Assembly (NCBI GenBank): GCA_035656415.1
Contig: DASRSM010000196.1
Coordinates: 1 to 23,285, forward strand
Direction: 5' to 3'
DNA from: JAFAHZ01 sp035656415
GTDB lineage: Bacteria > Vulcanimicrobiota > Vulcanimicrobiia > Vulcanimicrobiales > Vulcanimicrobiaceae
Length of the DNA: 23,285 nt
The position numbers and the translations under genes were made by a program. The first letter of the stretch is position 1. Every line of letters begins with the position of its first letter. The notes beneath the pieces were generated by a model. That model did not search any database. It was not told where the DNA came from and worked only from the letters and a program-made list of their open reading frames with translations. Positions 15,381 through 21,999 of the stretch are shown one piece after another.

Positions 15381-16104
15381 GACGCGCGGCATCGTCATTC
15401 GCGGGCGGCCGCTCGGCGAAGCCGATCGTATCTTCACGTTATTCACGCTCGAACGCGGTAAGCTCGATGCGGTCGCAAAAGGCGTTCGCCGCGCGCGCAG
15501 CCATCTCGCGGGGCGTCTCGAGTTCGGAAACGAGTGCGCGTTCGGCATGCACCGTGGACGATCGCTCGAGGTCATCGTATCGGCCGACATTCTTGCGGCG
15601 GCGTGGACGAAGCTCGTCGAACCGGAACGATACGCCGTCGCTTCGGTCGCGGCCGAGCTAATCGATGCGTTTTGCGAGCCGGATCTCGAGCTGCCCGAGG
15701 TGTACGCGCTTTTCTCCGGAATGCTCGGCGCCGTGGCGTCTTCGCAAGAACCTCGTGCGCTGCTGCCGCGTTTCTCGCTGCGGCTGTTGGATTTACTCGG
15801 TCTGGCTCCGCCGGCCAACAATTGCGTGCGCTGCGCGTCGCCGCTGGACGACGGAACTGCATGGCTCGACGCTGAGGCCGGCGGGTTCATCGATACGGCG
15901 TGCCGCGAACGGTGGCGCGATCTTGCGGAAGTCGACGCCGCCGATCGCGAGAACTTCGCCGCATTGTGCGCGCCAAAAAGTGCAACGTCGGCGAGCCGTC
16001 GGGCCCGTCCGAACGTGGCGCGCGCGATCGACGATCTGCTGGCGCACCATCTCGGACGCCGCCCGAAGTCGGTGGCTCATCTGGCCGAGTTCGCTCCCCG
16101 TTAG
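15361..16104 (+). CDS. recO: DNA repair protein RecO, no canonical start codon
   Basis: RecO loads RecA onto SSB-covered single-stranded DNA in the RecFOR pathway. The N-terminal OB fold begins YKTRGIVIRGRPLGEADRIF and continues with LFTLERGKLDAVAKGVRRARS. The C-terminal helical region has a zinc-binding pattern starting NNCVRCASPL and GGFIDTACRE. No ATG, GTG or TTG lies in this frame between 15109 and the ATG at about 15547, which would remove the whole OB fold. I place the start at ACG (15361): GGAG (15350-15353) lies seven bases before it, and the resulting 247-residue protein has normal family length and N-terminus. ATC at 15391 is an alternative. The gene overlaps corC by 20 bases in another frame. 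Function is firm; the start is inference. Confidence 0.85.
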   Translation, partial: TQPRAYKTRGIVIRGRPLGEADRIFTLFTLERGKLDAVAKGVRRARSHLAGRLEFGNECAFGMHRGRSLEVIVSADILAAAWTKLVEPERYAVASVAAELIDAFCEPDLELPEVYALFSGMLGAVASSQEPRALLPRFSLRLLDLLGLAPPANNCVRCASPLDDGTAWLDAEAGGFIDTACRERWRDLAEVDAADRENFAALCAPKSATSASRRARPNVARAIDDLLAHHLGRRPKSVAHLAEFAPR

Positions 16105-16113
16105 TTAACGCAA

Positions 16114-16536
16114 ATGGCGATCATGGCGCTCGACGTCGGAAGCAAGCGCATCGGCGTGGCCGTCGCCGATCCAAGCCGTACGTTCGCGATGCCCGCGACG
16201 ACCGTCGAGCGAACGAACCTCAACGCCGATCTCATGCGTTTGCGCTCGCTGGTTGAAGAGTACGGCGTCGACGAGCTCGTGATCGGCGATCCCGTCGCGC
16301 TTTCGGGCGAGCGCGGCATCGCCGCGCAAAAGATGGACGAGTTCGTCGAACGCCTCCGAACGGTTTACGCAGGCGCGATCCATCGTGTGGACGAGCGGAT
16401 GACGACGGCGCAGGCAACCAAAACGCTCATAGCCGCCGACGTCTCGCGCGCGAAACGTAAGCGCGCCGTCGATGCAATGGCCGCCGCGTTGATTCTCGAA
16501 ACGTATCTCGCTCGCCGGCGGCACGAGTCGCCGTGA
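16114..16536 (+). CDS. ruvX: Putative pre-16S rRNA nuclease / Holliday junction resolvase homologue RuvX (YqgF)
   Basis: RNase H-fold nuclease of the YqgF/RuvX family, 140 residues, implicated in 16S rRNA 5'-end maturation and, in some lineages, Holliday junction resolution. Family motifs are ALDVGSKRIGVAVAD (catalytic Asp7), ELVIGDPVALSGERG, VDERMTTAQA and DAMAAALILETYL, with the acidic residues retained. The ATG at 16114 follows the recO stop by nine bases; an internal ATG at 16123 would also fit the conserved start. The stop overlaps the GTG of mltG (GTGA). Close linkage of ruvX, mltG and a DUF1292 gene is also seen in Bacillus (yrrK, yrrL, yrzB). Confidence 0.94.
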   Translation: MAIMALDVGSKRIGVAVADPSRTFAMPATTVERTNLNADLMRLRSLVEEYGVDELVIGDPVALSGERGIAAQKMDEFVERLRTVYAGAIHRVDERMTTAQATKTLIAADVSRAKRKRAVDAMAAALILETYLARRRHESP

Positions 16537-17531
16537 GAACGTTCTTCCGATTTCTCGGCTGGACGATACTGGTCGCCGCCGTCGTCGCTGGCGGCGTCGC
16601 CGCGTGGTTTTACAACGCCGTATACCGCGACCGCAGCTTTCCAGTGCGAGAAACGCACGTCGTTATCGCGCGCGGCTCGACATTCGACGAGATCGCGCGC
16701 CAGTTGGCGAGGGAAGGCGTCATCGGCAACTACGCCGCGTTCCGCTCCCTAGCGCGCATGCGAAGCGAAGAAAGCGGCGCGCATGCGGGCGAGTACCGGT
16801 TTATGGCACACCAGACGCAAAGCGACGTGCTCGAGGCGCTGATGACCGGCGGCGCCCAAGTCGCGGTATGGGTGACGATACCGGAAGGCTTTACCGCACA
16901 AGAGATTGCGGCGCGGCTACAAGAGAGCGGCGTCGGAACGGCGGCGCCGTTTGCGAGCGAGTTCGCGCACGATTCGATCCTCGTCGGCGGCGTCCGCACG
17001 AGGAGCCTCGAGGGTTTTCTGTTTCCGAGTACCTACCTCGTTTCGCTCGGTGCGAGTGCGCGGCAAGTGGAGTCGCAGCTCACCGGCGAGTTCCTCGCAA
17101 AGCTTCCGCACGACGCTGCGGCACGCGCGAAGAAGCTGGGCGTTACGTTACCTCAAGCCGTAACCGTCGCTTCGTTGGTCGAACGCGAAGCGAAGGCAGA
17201 CGCCGACCGGCCGCTGATCGCGAGCGTTATTTACAACCGCCTGCGCCTTCGAATGCCCCTGCAGGTCGACGCTACGATCGAATACGCGCTCCCGGCCCAT
17301 AAAAACGAGCTTTCGTTCGCGGATTTGCGTATCGATTCGCCGTACAATACGTATATACACGCAGGTCTGCCGCCGACGCCGATCGCGAATCCCGGGCTCC
17401 CCTCGCTGGAGGCGGCGCTCGCTCCGTCGAAGACGGATTTTCTCTATTACGTCTACTGCGGCAGCGGCCGTCACGTTTTCGCGAAAACGCTTACCGTACA
17501 TCAAGCCAACGTCGCACGCTGTCTGCATTAA
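16533..17531 (+). CDS. mltG: Endolytic murein transglycosylase MltG
   Basis: Inner-membrane lytic transglycosylase of the YceG family, 332 residues, that cleaves nascent glycan strands and is proposed to end peptidoglycan polymerisation. One N-terminal membrane helix (about 9-28) is followed by a LysM-like region (VIARGSTFDEIARQLAREGVI; shown in parts as STFDEIARQL and EGVIGNYAAF). The catalytic domain has EGFTAQEIAARL, SLEGFLFPSTY, the catalytic ASLVEREAKADADRPLIA with Glu217 or Glu219, YNRLRLRMPLQVDATIEYA, SPYNTYIHAGLPPTPIANPG and the terminal HVFAKTLTVHQANV. All family landmarks are intact. The GTG start overlaps the ruvX stop. The next gene follows after 13 bases with its own AAGGAG site. 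Confidence 0.95.
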   Translation: MRTFFRFLGWTILVAAVVAGGVAAWFYNAVYRDRSFPVRETHVVIARGSTFDEIARQLAREGVIGNYAAFRSLARMRSEESGAHAGEYRFMAHQTQSDVLEALMTGGAQVAVWVTIPEGFTAQEIAARLQESGVGTAAPFASEFAHDSILVGGVRTRSLEGFLFPSTYLVSLGASARQVESQLTGEFLAKLPHDAAARAKKLGVTLPQAVTVASLVEREAKADADRPLIASVIYNRLRLRMPLQVDATIEYALPAHKNELSFADLRIDSPYNTYIHAGLPPTPIANPGLPSLEAALAPSKTDFLYYVYCGSGRHVFAKTLTVHQANVARCLH

Positions 17532-17544
17532 GGAGCTTCTGGAA

Positions 17545-17844
17545 ATGCCGTCCGATAATGGTGAACGTCCGAGTGGCCCGCTCGAGCTGAGCGAGGTCCT
17601 CTACATCAAAACCAAAGACGGCGCCGAGATGCCGTTCGAAGTCGTGGGTATTTTGGAAGATCCCGACGACGGGAGCTCGTACGCGGTACTGATGCACGAG
17701 CCGGAAGAAGAAAGTGAAGGCGAGTTCATCGTTACCGATCTCGAGGGCAATCTGGTCGACGACGAAGAGCTCGCGCAAGAGATTTTGGACGAGTTCTTGG
17801 TCTTCGCCGAGGAAGCGGGCGACGACGGGGGCGCGAAGGCGTAA
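17545..17844 (+). CDS. DUF1292 family protein (YrzB-like)
   Basis: Small acidic protein of 99 residues of the DUF1292 family, function unknown. The core pattern is VLYIKTKDGAEMPFEVVGIL, then SSYAVLMHEPE, GEFIVTDLEGNLVDDEEL and a helical acidic tail EILDEFLVFAEEAG. Such proteins commonly sit beside ruvX and mltG, as yrzB does in Bacillus, so the assignment is supported by context as well as sequence. The ATG has a good AAGGAG site (17530-17535) nine bases upstream, overlapping the mltG stop. Its TAA stop appears to overlap an ATT start of the following gene. Confidence 0.88.
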   Translation: MPSDNGERPSGPLELSEVLYIKTKDGAEMPFEVVGILEDPDDGSSYAVLMHEPEEESEGEFIVTDLEGNLVDDEELAQEILDEFLVFAEEAGDDGGAKA

Positions 17845-18980
17845 TTCGCGTCCTATTTCTGTCGGCGAACGTCGGCGTCGGTCACGTCTCGGCCGCGAAC
17901 GCGGTGTGCGCGGGACTACGCAAGATCGATCCGTCGGCCCGCACGCTCGTCGTCGATTCGTATAAATACGCCGCGCTCGTGGTGTCCCGCGTCGTATCGG
18001 ACGGCTACCTGCAGATGGTCAAAACGATCCCGCAGATGTACCGCTACATCTACAATCGCGCCGAGCGCGCAACGGAAGTCGGGCCATTTCGAACGTGGGC
18101 GCATCAGTTTACCGCCGGCAACCTGCGACCGCTGATCGAGCGCGAGCGCCCGGATCTGGTCGTCTGCACGCACGCATTTCCTTGCGGCGCGATGGCAGAA
18201 TACAAGCGGCATTTCGACGGCTCGCCGCCCGTCGTCGGCATCGTGACGGATTTTGCGGTGCACGCATTCTGGATTCACAAGAACATCGACGGCTACATCG
18301 TCGCCAGCGATTCGATCCGCGATCAGATGATCGCGCGCGGAATCGAACCGGAGCGCGTCGTGGCGGCGGGGATACCGGTACGCAGCGAGTTTACGCGGCC
18401 GGTCGACGCACACGTACGTTTGCGCGAAACCCTTGGTCTGCCGCTCGATCGTCAGGTGGTGCTTTTGATGGGCGGCGGGTTGGGCATCGGTCCGCTGGAA
18501 CGAATGATGCGCGCGCTGGACGACGTTGAGCTGCCGATCGCGGCGGTCGTTATCGCCGGTCGCAACAAGCGCATGGAACGGCGAGTGCTTGCCGCCGCCG
18601 AGGCCGTCGGTTATCCCGTTCGTGCGTTGCGCTTTGTCGACAACGTCTACGACTACATGCACGTTGCGGACGTTTTGGTGACCAAACCCGGCGGCCTTAC
18701 GGCAGCCGAAGCACTCGTCGCGCAGCTTCCGATGGTTTTATATAAGGCGCTTCCCGGGCAAGAGGAACGAAACGCCCGCATCCTCTGCGAGGCCGGCGCG
18801 GCAGTCCGGTCGCGTACCGCCGGCGACCTTGCAGCCACCGTAACCGCGGTGCTGGCGCCGGGCCGTCGCCGCGAGCGGATGCTCGCCGCGGCAGCGCGCG
18901 TGGCGCGGCCGAATGCGGCCGGCGAAGCGGCGTCGTTGATCGCTCGGCTGATTCGGATGGGAAAGGAGGTCGTTGCCTGA
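17844..18980 (+). CDS. MGDG synthase / UgtP-like glycosyltransferase with probable ATT start
   Basis: GT28-type glycosyltransferase of about 378 residues, related to monogalactosyldiacylglycerol synthase and processive diacylglycerol glucosyltransferase UgtP, which add a hexose to diacylglycerol at the membrane face. The N-terminal domain opens RVLFLSANVGVGHVSAANAV (His14 in the GxGH motif), then VVGIVTDFAVHAFWIHKNID and YIVASDSIRDQM. The donor domain has LLMGGGLGIGP and ADVLVTKPGGLTAAEALVAQ (Pro282-Gly284) and YKALPGQEERNA. The first canonical codon, GTG at 17904, would delete the GxGH motif; the only fitting start is ATT at 17844, overlapping the previous stop as TAATT, with GAAGG (17835-17839) in place. 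The sugar and acceptor cannot be deduced. It ends overlapping doxX (TGATG). Confidence 0.85.
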   Translation: MRVLFLSANVGVGHVSAANAVCAGLRKIDPSARTLVVDSYKYAALVVSRVVSDGYLQMVKTIPQMYRYIYNRAERATEVGPFRTWAHQFTAGNLRPLIERERPDLVVCTHAFPCGAMAEYKRHFDGSPPVVGIVTDFAVHAFWIHKNIDGYIVASDSIRDQMIARGIEPERVVAAGIPVRSEFTRPVDAHVRLRETLGLPLDRQVVLLMGGGLGIGPLERMMRALDDVELPIAAVVIAGRNKRMERRVLAAAEAVGYPVRALRFVDNVYDYMHVADVLVTKPGGLTAAEALVAQLPMVLYKALPGQEERNARILCEAGAAVRSRTAGDLAATVTAVLAPGRRRERMLAAAARVARPNAAGEAASLIARLIRMGKEVVA

Positions 18981-19543
18981 TGAAAACTCTGCCGTCGGCG
19001 TCGACGTATGCGCGCTGGCTCGCATTGGCCCGAATGTTGACGGGCGTCGCTTGGATCGCGCACGCGCTCCCGAAGTTCCTGGAGAGCGAATCGTTTATGC
19101 CGCCTAAGGGCTCTATCGTGTCCCTCGTCACGCAAGGAGCACAGCACGGCTCGCACGTCTATCAGCCGTTTTTAGCCAACGTCGTTCTTCCAAACATCGC
19201 GCTCTTCGCCGAACTCGTGCGCCTCGGCGAAATGCTAACGGGAATCGTGCTCGTCTTCGGACTCTTCACACGCTTCGGTGGTCTTGTCGGAATGTTCTTG
19301 ACGCTCAACTACATGGCCGCGAAGGGGCCCTTGGTGACGTCGGGGCAGTTGGCAACGCCGGACTTCGCGATGTTCTTACTCTCTGCGATAAATCTCGTAT
19401 TGCCTACCGGACGAGCCTTCGGAATCGACGCGCTTCTGGGGCGGTCGCGCCGCGGCGTGGAGCACGTGCGTGCCGAATTCGTGCCCGAACCGCCGCTGAT
19501 TACGCCTCCGCCCACGGACCCCAACTCGCCAGCGAATCCCTAG
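18980..19543 (+). CDS. DoxX family membrane protein
   Basis: DoxX-like integral membrane protein of 187 residues with four predicted helices: ARMLTGVAWIAHALPKFLE (about 17-35), a second in PNIALFAELVRLGEMLTGIV, a third in VLVFGLFTRFGGLVGMFLTL and a fourth around DFAMFLLSAINLVLP. The RxxxGxxWIxHxxPKF and E(L/M)xGxxLxxGLxTRxG patterns are typical of the family. Family members are linked to redox processes or thiosulfate oxidation in some species, but the general function is uncertain. A Pro-rich tail (residues about 165-187) is cytoplasmic or periplasmic. The ATG shares a base with the previous stop (TGATG), and GGAGGT (18965-18970) is nine bases upstream. Last gene of the operon. Confidence 0.85.
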   Translation: MKTLPSASTYARWLALARMLTGVAWIAHALPKFLESESFMPPKGSIVSLVTQGAQHGSHVYQPFLANVVLPNIALFAELVRLGEMLTGIVLVFGLFTRFGGLVGMFLTLNYMAAKGPLVTSGQLATPDFAMFLLSAINLVLPTGRAFGIDALLGRSRRGVEHVRAEFVPEPPLITPPPTDPNSPANP

Positions 19544-19550
19544 CTTACCG

Positions 19551-19567
19551 GTTGGGGAGTCCCCAAC
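19551..19567 (+). terminator. Stem-loop after doxX
   Basis: GTTGGGG (19551-19557) pairs with CCCCAAC (19561-19567) around AGT, eight bases after the doxX stop. It is followed by TAGGACATC, with no U-tract. It may end the corC-doxX operon or protect the mRNA 3' end. Confidence 0.4.
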
Positions 19568-19596
19568 TAGGACATCGGGCGCAACCGTGGTATAGT
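19568..19596 (+). promoter_or_regulatory. Promoter for tRNA-Ser/tRNA-Arg operon
   Basis: TATAGT (19591-19596) is preceded by TGG, giving an extended -10. A weak -35 (TAGGAC, 19568-19573) lies 17 bases upstream. The predicted start falls about nine bases before tRNA-Ser. The -10 core TGGTATAGT closely resembles TGGTATCGT ahead of tRNA-Met. Confidence 0.6.
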
Positions 19597-19611
19597 CGGT
19601 CGTCGGGTCGG

Positions 19612-19701
19612 GGAGAGATGGCCGAGCGGCTGAAGGCGGCGGTTTGCTAAACCGTTATACGGCTTTAAACCGTATCGAGGGTTCGAATCCCTCTCTCTCC
19701 G
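19612..19701 (+). tRNA. tRNA-Ser(GCT)
   Basis: A full 90-base cloverleaf. Acceptor GGAGAGA (19612-19618) pairs with TCTCTCC (19694-19700), with discriminator G. The anticodon loop TTGCTAA gives GCT, reading AGC/AGT serine codons. The long variable arm (ATACGG/CCGTAT) is the class II hallmark of tRNA-Ser. The T loop is TTCGAAT. The 3' CCA is not encoded. It is followed after 18 bases by tRNA-Arg. Confidence 0.96.
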
Positions 19702-19719
19702 AAGTTTACGAAAACACGC

Positions 19720-19793
19720 GCGGTCGTAGCTCAATTGGATAGAGCAACAGGCTACGAACTTGTAGGTTGGGGGTTCGAGTCCCTCCGACCGCG
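19720..19793 (+). tRNA. tRNA-Arg(ACG)
   Basis: A 74-base cloverleaf. Acceptor GCGGTCG (19720-19726) pairs with CGACCGC (19786-19792), with discriminator G. The anticodon loop CTACGAA gives ACG, which is normally deaminated to ICG by TadA and reads CGU/CGC/CGA. The T loop is TTCGAGT. CCA is not encoded. It shares a transcript with tRNA-Ser and is followed by a strong terminator. Confidence 0.95.
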
Positions 19794-19801
19794 ATTGTAA
19801 G

Positions 19802-19837
19802 AAGAAGCCTCGCAACAACGCGAGGCTTCTTTGTTTT
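19802..19837 (+). terminator. Rho-independent terminator of tRNA-Ser/Arg operon
   Basis: A perfect 12-base-pair stem, AAGAAGCCTCGC (19802-19813) with GCGAGGCTTCTT (19820-19831), AACAAC loop, followed by TGTTTT. It lies eight bases after tRNA-Arg. It also separates the tRNAs from the convergent protease gene that ends at 19862. Confidence 0.93.
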
Positions 19838-19861
19838 GAAATGCATTGTCGTGTGGGGCGG

Positions 19862-21412
19862 TTAATCCTTGTGCGGGATCATGACCATTCGCGCGTGCGG
19901 ATAATCGAAGATGATGTTGAAGTGCTTGAGAAAATCGAATCCGACGAGCACGTCTCGACCGCTCAAATCGTATGTAGAGCAGCCGTTGACTCCGGCGTAT
20001 TGAATCGGACCTAGCGCCAAGGAATCGAGATGCCCGCATTCCGCGGGTTGAAAATCCGTGCCCGCGACACCGCCAAAGTAGAGGTGGCTCTGCAGGTAGC
20101 CTACGCCGGAATTGTCGACGGCCATTCTCAGTCCGTAACGCGAGATGAGTTCGTGGGAGAATAGCACGTGCTCGGGGGTCCCCGAGTCGAGCATCGAGCG
20201 AACGTCGATGCTGCCGTTGAGCTTCATCGGGACGATCGGTACGCCCGCCGACAGATCGGCGAGCACGGTAATACCCTGCGACGTATCGAGTTCGGTCGAC
20301 GGATCCCGGATGGTCATGGTTGAGGCGGCCGTATCGAGCGTTACCAGCGCGCCGCCGAAGAGATCGAAACCGATGAGACCGTCGGGAGCGTCGGTATCGC
20401 CATTGAAGTTACTGCGGTTGAGCTCGGCCAAAACGTTCGACAGCGTGTTGCCTCCGATCGTCACCGTATCGAGCTTCACGACGTCGCTCTTGACGGCTTC
20501 CGATCCGATCGCACCGCCCAGCGTCGTCGACGACCACAGCGTTTTCAGTTTGACTTTGGCTGCAAATCGCTGCGTCAAATAGATCGAGCTCGATCCGGTG
20601 TCGAGAATGAAGCGTCCCGGCACGCCGTCGATCGCGGCGTCGACGTAGAAGCGATCGTAGCTCACCTTGAACGGGAACGGTTGCGGATTCGAAAACGACC
20701 ACGTAGCGCTCGGCGCCGGCGGATGCAGTTCTTGATCGCTGAACAGCACGTTTGGTTCGATCTTGGCGTACACGTACGGGCGGCCGCCGCCGAACCGGAA
20801 GGAATGAATCATTTGTTTTCCGGGAAGCACTTCGGCGTATTGGATCGCGTTTATCGTCGTCTCGTACTCGCCGCCCGGATCGATAACCGCCTGAAGGCAT
20901 GCGCCGCTGGCGGGATCGATGTATAAATCGATAACGTCGCCGCTGGGCACCGATAGGCGGACGATTTGAACGGTCGTTCCCGCGACGGTATCCGAACCGT
21001 GTATGGTACCGGGCAGCGTGTCCAGACCCTCGTTGAAGAATGCCGCGTACGTCAGATCGTATTTGGCTGCGTCGCCGTACTCGGGAGTCGTGAATCCGTT
21101 CCAGCTGCTGTTCCAGAAAATATTTCCGGTGAAGCCGTCTTCGTAAGAGACGTTACGCTCGAGATTCGTGTTGATGTTTCGATACCCCAGGCCTATGCGC
21201 AGCTCGACGCGCCGGCGGATGACCGCGCCCCTCTCGTTGGCGTACTCGCGCGTAAGCCGGAGCGTTTTGAACGTGCCGTCGCCGAGTTGCCAACCGGCAA
21301 ACGCGTGGTGCTTTGCGAGCAATGCCGCCGCGGCATCGTCGGCGGCGCGCGACGGTGCGGAAATAGAGAGAACGGTCAAAACGACCGTCAGAAAGACGGT
21401 AAGGCGAGGCAA
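19862..21412 (-). CDS. Secreted aspartyl protease (retropepsin-like) with LolA-like N-terminal region
   Basis: Predicted exported protein of 516 residues. A signal peptide (about 1-23, ending PSRA) is followed by a beta-rich region (about 30-235) with DLYIDPASGACLQAVIDPG and EYETTINAIQYAEVLPG, resembling lipoprotein-carrier (LolA-like) folds. The C-terminal half is an aspartyl protease: first active-site motif FILDTGSSSIYL (Asp271), then GLIGFDLF. A second motif, SMLDSGTPEHVLFS (Asp409), and a closing VLVGFDFLKHFNIIFDY follow. Single-domain bacterial retropepsins dimerise; here both Asp motifs are in one chain, so it may act as a two-lobe enzyme. Substrate unknown. The TTG start follows AGGAT. 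It converges on the tRNA operon. Confidence is high for the fold, lower for activity. Confidence 0.85.
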   Translation of the reverse strand: MPRLTVFLTVVLTVLSISAPSRAADDAAAALLAKHHAFAGWQLGDGTFKTLRLTREYANERGAVIRRRVELRIGLGYRNINTNLERNVSYEDGFTGNIFWNSSWNGFTTPEYGDAAKYDLTYAAFFNEGLDTLPGTIHGSDTVAGTTVQIVRLSVPSGDVIDLYIDPASGACLQAVIDPGGEYETTINAIQYAEVLPGKQMIHSFRFGGGRPYVYAKIEPNVLFSDQELHPPAPSATWSFSNPQPFPFKVSYDRFYVDAAIDGVPGRFILDTGSSSIYLTQRFAAKVKLKTLWSSTTLGGAIGSEAVKSDVVKLDTVTIGGNTLSNVLAELNRSNFNGDTDAPDGLIGFDLFGGALVTLDTAASTMTIRDPSTELDTSQGITVLADLSAGVPIVPMKLNGSIDVRSMLDSGTPEHVLFSHELISRYGLRMAVDNSGVGYLQSHLYFGGVAGTDFQPAECGHLDSLALGPIQYAGVNGCSTYDLSGRDVLVGFDFLKHFNIIFDYPHARMVMIPHKD

Positions 21413-21472
21413 GATCCTATCGGCTTCTGAGGCCGCCGGCGGCTACCCTGGGGGGCAAAGCGGCCGCGGCGG

Positions 21473-21501
21473 TTGCGAGGCACGACGGGTCATGGTATCG
21501 T
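21473..21501 (+). promoter_or_regulatory. Promoter for tRNA-Met
   Basis: TTGCGA (21473-21478) and TATCGT (21496-21501) are 17 bases apart; TGG precedes the -10 (extended -10). The tRNA begins 31 bases after the -10. It is divergent to the protease gene. Confidence 0.6.
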
Positions 21502-21531
21502 ACGGTGTCGAAACGGACGCTCGTCGGCCGT

Positions 21532-21603
21532 GGCTCGGTAGCTCAGTGGTAGAGCGGGGGACTCATAAGCCCTAGGTCGTAGGTTCAAATCCTACCCGAG
21601 TCA
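21532..21603 (+). tRNA. tRNA-Met(CAT)
   Basis: A 72-base cloverleaf. Acceptor GGCTCGG (21532-21538) pairs with CCCGAGT plus one C at 21602 in register (21596-21602), with discriminator A. The anticodon loop CTCATAA gives CAT. The T arm is GTAGG-TTCAAAT-CCTAC. A paired first base (G1-C72) argues against the initiator. An elongator tRNA-Met is likely, but a lysidine-modified tRNA-Ile(CAT) cannot be excluded by anticodon alone. The bottom pair of the anticodon stem (A31-G39) is mismatched. CCA is not encoded. Confidence 0.9.
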
Positions 21604-21616
21604 AGTTTGAAGAGGG

Positions 21617-21641
21617 TCGGCCGCCGTCGTCCGGCGGCCGG
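21617..21641 (+). terminator. GC-rich stem-loop after tRNA-Met
   Basis: CGGCCGCCG (21618-21626) pairs with CGGCGGCCG (21632-21640) around TCGTC, nine base pairs. No T-run follows. It may be a processing or partial termination structure between tRNA-Met and the next small gene. Confidence 0.45.
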
Positions 21642-21667
21642 TTCCATTCCCGAGGTAACCACCCATC

Positions 21668-21907
21668 ATGTCGACCATCCCCTGCGACTTTTGCCCCCAT
21701 CCGGTAGATCGGGGACAAATGGAAGAGATCGAAATCTCACATTACGTACCCGACAGCTCGGGTGACGATCTCGCCTATGCGCGCACCTATTTCTTCGGTC
21801 ATCCCGATTGCGTGCGGAAGTTCTATCGCACGCTGGTCGACCACAAGCTCGATCTGTTCAAGCACATTCCGAGTGCCGGGAGCTCGCCGGAGTCGCCCCG
21901 GCCGTAA
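21668..21907 (+). CDS. Small Cys-containing hypothetical protein
   Basis: Not recognised as a named family. The 79-residue product starts STIPCDFCPHPVDRGQMEE and has a CxxC pair (Cys6, Cys9). Later comes YFFGHPDCVRKFYRTLVDHK, with a His and a Cys (about 45 and 48), which together could bind one zinc. The C-terminus is Ser/Pro-rich and probably unstructured. A GAGGT element (21651-21655) lies about a dozen bases before the ATG. It is sandwiched between tRNA-Met (64 bases upstream) and tRNA-Arg(CCG) (eight bases downstream), so all three may share a transcript. Coding is supported by a good site, a coherent sequence and lack of a better frame; function unknown. Confidence 0.7.
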   Translation: MSTIPCDFCPHPVDRGQMEEIEISHYVPDSSGDDLAYARTYFFGHPDCVRKFYRTLVDHKLDLFKHIPSAGSSPESPRP

Positions 21908-21915
21908 CGTTACAC

Positions 21916-21992
21916 GCGCCCGTAGCGTAGCTGGATAACGCACAGCCCTCCGAAGGCTGGGATCGGGGGTTCGAATCCCTCCGGGCGCGCCA
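21916..21992 (+). tRNA. tRNA-Arg(CCG) with encoded CCA
   Basis: A 74-base cloverleaf (21916-21989) plus CCA at 21990-21992. Acceptor GCGCCCG (21916-21922) pairs with CGGGCGC (21982-21988), with discriminator G. The anticodon stem CAGCC/GGCTG encloses the loop CTCCGAA, anticodon CCG, reading the arginine codon CGG. The T arm is GGGGG-TTCGAAT-CCCTC. Unlike the three other tRNA genes here it carries the 3' CCA in DNA. A terminator follows after seven bases. Confidence 0.95.
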
Positions 21993-21999
21993 CTTCTTG

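Noticed and set aside
15370..15385. Programmed +1 frameshift fusing CorC to RecO at CTA-TAA-G
   Set aside because: Superficially like the prfB site, but CTA cannot re-pair well on TAT, there is no upstream stimulator at the right distance, and a CorC-RecO fusion makes no biological sense.
17904..18980. GTG at 17904 as start of the UgtP-like gene
   Set aside because: It removes the first beta strand and the GxGH motif that every active family member needs.
21532..21603. tRNA-Met as initiator tRNA
   Set aside because: The first acceptor pair is G-C rather than mismatched, and the anticodon stem lacks the three G-C pairs next to the loop.
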